Below, piece by piece: positions 61,718 to 64,000 of a stretch of 64,000 nt of DNA. Source of the DNA: Chryseobacterium sp. OSA05B (GTDB lineage: Bacteria; Bacteroidota; Bacteroidia; Flavobacteriales; Weeksellaceae); assembly GCF_019970065.1 (NCBI RefSeq), contig NZ_JAHXYH010000001.1, positions 1,116,001 to 1,180,000 of the forward strand. Direction: 5' to 3'. The notes below the pieces were generated by a model. It worked only from the letters and a program-made list of their open reading frames with translations, was not told the origin of the DNA and did no database searches. Position numbers and translations under genes: made by a program. Numbering within the stretch: position 1 is the first letter of the stretch; every line of letters starts with the position of its first letter.

Positions 61718-63364
61718 TTATTTCCCCAGAAACTTCAAAATATCTGCATTCAATTCATCTGCTTTTTCAAGAGGAATCATATGGGTGGCATCTTTGTAGA
61801 TCTTAAGTTCAGCATGTGGAATTTCTTTGGCCATCATTTCCGTATGATCCTGTTTGATCACATCTTTATCCCCTGCAATCACCAAAACCGGGTTTTGTAT
61901 TTTTGAAAGATCTTTTTTGCTGATGTGTGGCTCTTTCAGCATAATCGTTACCAATCTGCGTTCGTCGAATTTCTCCGGTTTGTTTTCAATATTCAGGACC
62001 AAAAGCTGGTTTTTCAAGTGGTTAACCAGTCTTTCATCAACGCCTTCAGGAAAAGTATTCGCTCCGATGGCTATTAATTTATTAAGATATTCAGGATATT
62101 TTAAAGCAAACTCAAGTCCTGTGATTCCACCATCGCTCCAGCCGGCAATATTAATTTTCTTTAATCCCAGTTTATCTGCAAGTGCTTTTACATCATCTGC
62201 AAATTGGATATAGGTAAATTGTCTGTGAGAAGTATCAGTACTCTTACCCTGACCTCTGGTATCTACCACAATCACTTTGAATTGTTTCGAAAGAACCGGA
62301 ATCTGCTGATAGAAATCTTTTATGCTCCCTGAATTTCCATGCAGAAGAAAAAGAGGCTCTCCTTCGCCGTAGGTTTCGTAATAAAGTTTTGTGTCTTTTA
62401 ATTCAATATAATTACCTGCCGATTCATTTTTTCCATAACCGGAATTTTCAGATACTGCTTGATATTGGGACACATCAGAAACCAGCCCTTCAAGGTCATC
62501 CCCTAAAGCAGCTGCTTCATCTTTGGTATTTTTTGCACTTTTATCCACTTTTACATCTATATTGATCGCTGGTGCCGCCAGTGTCATTTTGTGCCAATCT
62601 CCATAAAACTTCCTCATAAATCCTGTCCGGAACAACGCTGCACTGATATTAATCCTTCCATCAAATTCTTTCAAAAACTGAATTCCGACAAAGAATTTCC
62701 CCTGCACCCAAATATTATGCTCGTTGACATCCAGTGTATAGGTTCCGTCTTTGATCATATCCTGCGTAAGTTCCACTGTAATTTGTTCATCCAGAATATT
62801 TTCAGCGGGAAATCCGTTTTTCTCACTGTAAATACTATACCGCATCAACACCGGTTTATCGGAAGTGTAGCTGGCAATATTCAGATTGATATTCTTGATC
62901 TTGGATCGTTTGCTGGCATTAAATTCCAAAGCCGTTTCACCAAGAAAATCTTCTTTTCTGAATTTAGGATTCACGGAATACAGGACACTTTTCGTCTTGG
63001 TATTGACGCCCCAGTTTTTATCAACCAGTTTCTTAACTTTAATGTTGACTTCTTTTATATTCTTAACCTTTTCTTTTAAAAATATCTGCCTGCGATCCTG
63101 CTTTCTGAAATTTTGTACGGTTTCAGCATATGGTTCATAGCCGGGAACTTCTATTCTTAGTTTTCTGGAAGCATCCAGTCCGGAAAGATCAATGGAAAAA
63201 TTCCCCTTGTCATCGGAAACTGTTCCAGCACTTTCTTTTTCTATGCCAATTTTAACGTAAGGAACAGGTTGGTTTTCATTTTTAGAAATTATCGTTCCGG
63301 AAATCACCTGCGCATGGAAAGAATAAGCTGCTAAAACAAAGAATAAAGCATTGAGTTTTTTCAT
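61718..63364 (-). CDS. CarboxypepD_reg-like domain fused to alpha/beta hydrolase
   Basis: This protein of about 548 residues (start ATG 63364; 63382 adds residues before the signal) begins with a signal peptide (MKKLNALFFVLAAYSFHAQ), then a CarboxypepD_reg-like beta-sandwich (about residues 20-95, VISGTIISKNENQPVPYVKI), a middle part of unknown fold (about 95-320) and a C-terminal alpha/beta hydrolase (about 325-548) with PLFLLHGNSGSI, the nucleophile elbow GWSDGG and the histidine region DATHMIP. It is probably a secreted esterase-type enzyme linked to a surface domain. Confidence 0.85.
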   Translation of the reverse strand: MKKLNALFFVLAAYSFHAQVISGTIISKNENQPVPYVKIGIEKESAGTVSDDKGNFSIDLSGLDASRKLRIEVPGYEPYAETVQNFRKQDRRQIFLKEKVKNIKEVNIKVKKLVDKNWGVNTKTKSVLYSVNPKFRKEDFLGETALEFNASKRSKIKNINLNIASYTSDKPVLMRYSIYSEKNGFPAENILDEQITVELTQDMIKDGTYTLDVNEHNIWVQGKFFVGIQFLKEFDGRINISAALFRTGFMRKFYGDWHKMTLAAPAINIDVKVDKSAKNTKDEAAALGDDLEGLVSDVSQYQAVSENSGYGKNESAGNYIELKDTKLYYETYGEGEPLFLLHGNSGSIKDFYQQIPVLSKQFKVIVVDTRGQGKSTDTSHRQFTYIQFADDVKALADKLGLKKINIAGWSDGGITGLEFALKYPEYLNKLIAIGANTFPEGVDERLVNHLKNQLLVLNIENKPEKFDERRLVTIMLKEPHISKKDLSKIQNPVLVIAGDKDVIKQDHTEMMAKEIPHAELKIYKDATHMIPLEKADELNADILKFLGK

Positions 63365-63509
63365 GGTATAATTTTGATGCAAAATTCTTTATTTCCGGCA
63401 TTCAACACTCATAACAGCTTATTAAATTTAATAAGTCTTTAGTTAAACTTTCTCTAAAATATCACTGATTTGTGATCCGAATTCTAAAAAATGTATAAAC
63501 TTTCCTTTT

Positions 63510-64000
63510 TTACAGGATATTCATGATATCTTCCCATGAATGTACCCTTTTGTAATTTTCATTTTCAATCAGCTCGTTGTGTGGCTGGGTAAAAATTAAT
63601 TTTTCGCCGGAAAAATGATCCAGGTTTTTAGGATAATCATCGATCATTACATCTCCGTGGACTACTCTTTTACTTCCGCATAAAACAATTTGCTCCCAGC
63701 TGATAAACGGAAAATGCTCTGCCAGCCAGTCAAATTTTTCTCTTAAACTATTAGGAAACTCCATTCCGGCTGAAACAATATAGAGTTCATATTTGCTATT
63801 GATATATTCCAAAGCTTCACGGCTTCCTTCCATTACCGGAAGTGTTCTGAAAAAACCTACTTCATTAACGTGTTTCTTTCCATTCGGGAATGCTTCAATT
63901 TCAGGCAGTCCTGCGAGACCACTGATCTCAATTTCCTTTCCGGAGTCTCTTTTTTCAAACGTCACCAGCTGATGGTACACATCCGCCATTACCCCATCCA
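63510..64000 (-). CDS. 5'-nucleotidase / deoxyribonucleotidase family protein, 5' end off the window
   Basis: The visible C-terminal 163 residues fit the HAD-type 5'(3')-deoxyribonucleotidase group: the open frame continues to the window edge as DGV-MADVY, the motif I block DxDGVMAD, so the ATG in MADVYHQL is internal and the true start lies beyond 64000. Motif VSAGMEFPNSLREK and the ending VMIDDYPKNL are the other HAD motifs. It removes phosphate from deoxynucleotides in the family. Confidence 0.85.
   Translation of the reverse strand, partial: DGVMADVYHQLVTFEKRDSGKEIEISGLAGLPEIEAFPNGKKHVNEVGFFRTLPVMEGSREALEYINSKYELYIVSAGMEFPNSLREKFDWLAEHFPFISWEQIVLCGSKRVVHGDVMIDDYPKNLDHFSGEKLIFTQPHNELIENENYKRVHSWEDIMNIL

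Noticed and set aside
1..64000. CRISPR array, rRNA genes or a prophage
   Set aside because: I saw no regular repeat-spacer series, no rRNA-like segment and no integrase, terminase or portal gene. The fibre-like proteins alone do not make a prophage.

Overview
The window is AT-rich chromosomal DNA from a member of the Bacteroidota, most likely a Chryseobacterium-like Weeksellaceae. The evidence is promoters of the TAnnTTTG type, no Shine-Dalgarno sequences, a TonB-dependent receptor, secreted proteins with type IX secretion (T9SS) C-terminal domains, Flavobacteria-type gene content, and many short peptides with the Chryseobacterium 'KKLxREELKxVxGG' leader. This is inference from sequence, with no database search.

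Layout. 1-4.4 kb: a trehalose locus, with an MFS transporter, trehalase and TonB receptor in one minus-strand run and a divergent AraC regulator. 4.6-8.3 kb: a secreted M43-type metalloprotease and a frameshifted fibre-like protein. 9.1-16.7 kb: a thioredoxin-like protein, then a TetR regulator with a three-gene RND efflux operon and four copies of a palindromic operator. 16.8-21.1 kb: histidine phosphatase, miaA, yicC, gmk, nadA. 21.2-23.6 kb: eight small cysteine-rich double-glycine-leader peptides on the minus strand. 23.7-31.1 kb: the threonine operon, preceded by a threonine-rich leader peptide and an attenuator, then folB, a DUF4403 protein, an RDD protein and tRNA-Cys. 31.2-33.1 kb: decayed small genes and two more leader peptides. 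33.2-36.8 kb: two paralogous secreted proteins and a serine hydrolase. 36.8-39.6 kb: sparse, with hairpins, a possible Crp/Fnr-type site, a glycosyltransferase and small membrane or lipoprotein genes. 39.8-49.2 kb: a glycine-zipper lipoprotein, a polytopic membrane protein, aroC, two thioredoxin-fold proteins, a YkvA protein, a fused UMP synthase and an M1-like/outer-membrane protein. 49.5-55 kb: two T9SS cargo proteins and a 1075-residue outer-membrane protein. 55-64 kb: dus, deoC, an Lrp regulator, an EEP nuclease, trmD, type II NADH dehydrogenase, a GH25 lysozyme, an alpha/beta hydrolase and a nucleotidase cut by the window end.

The two strongest observations are the threonine attenuator (leader peptide and mutually exclusive hairpins, 23.76-23.91 kb) and the family of ten double-glycine-leader cysteine-rich peptides in four core classes with no dedicated transporter or maturase nearby. 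Also notable are the TetR operator array with a duplicated 50-bp block, a strip of small decaying genes beside tRNA-Cys, and a Crp/Fnr-like palindrome placed to control an RNA of about 115 nt. Several very small genes (45-58 codons) were found by reading the sequence directly.
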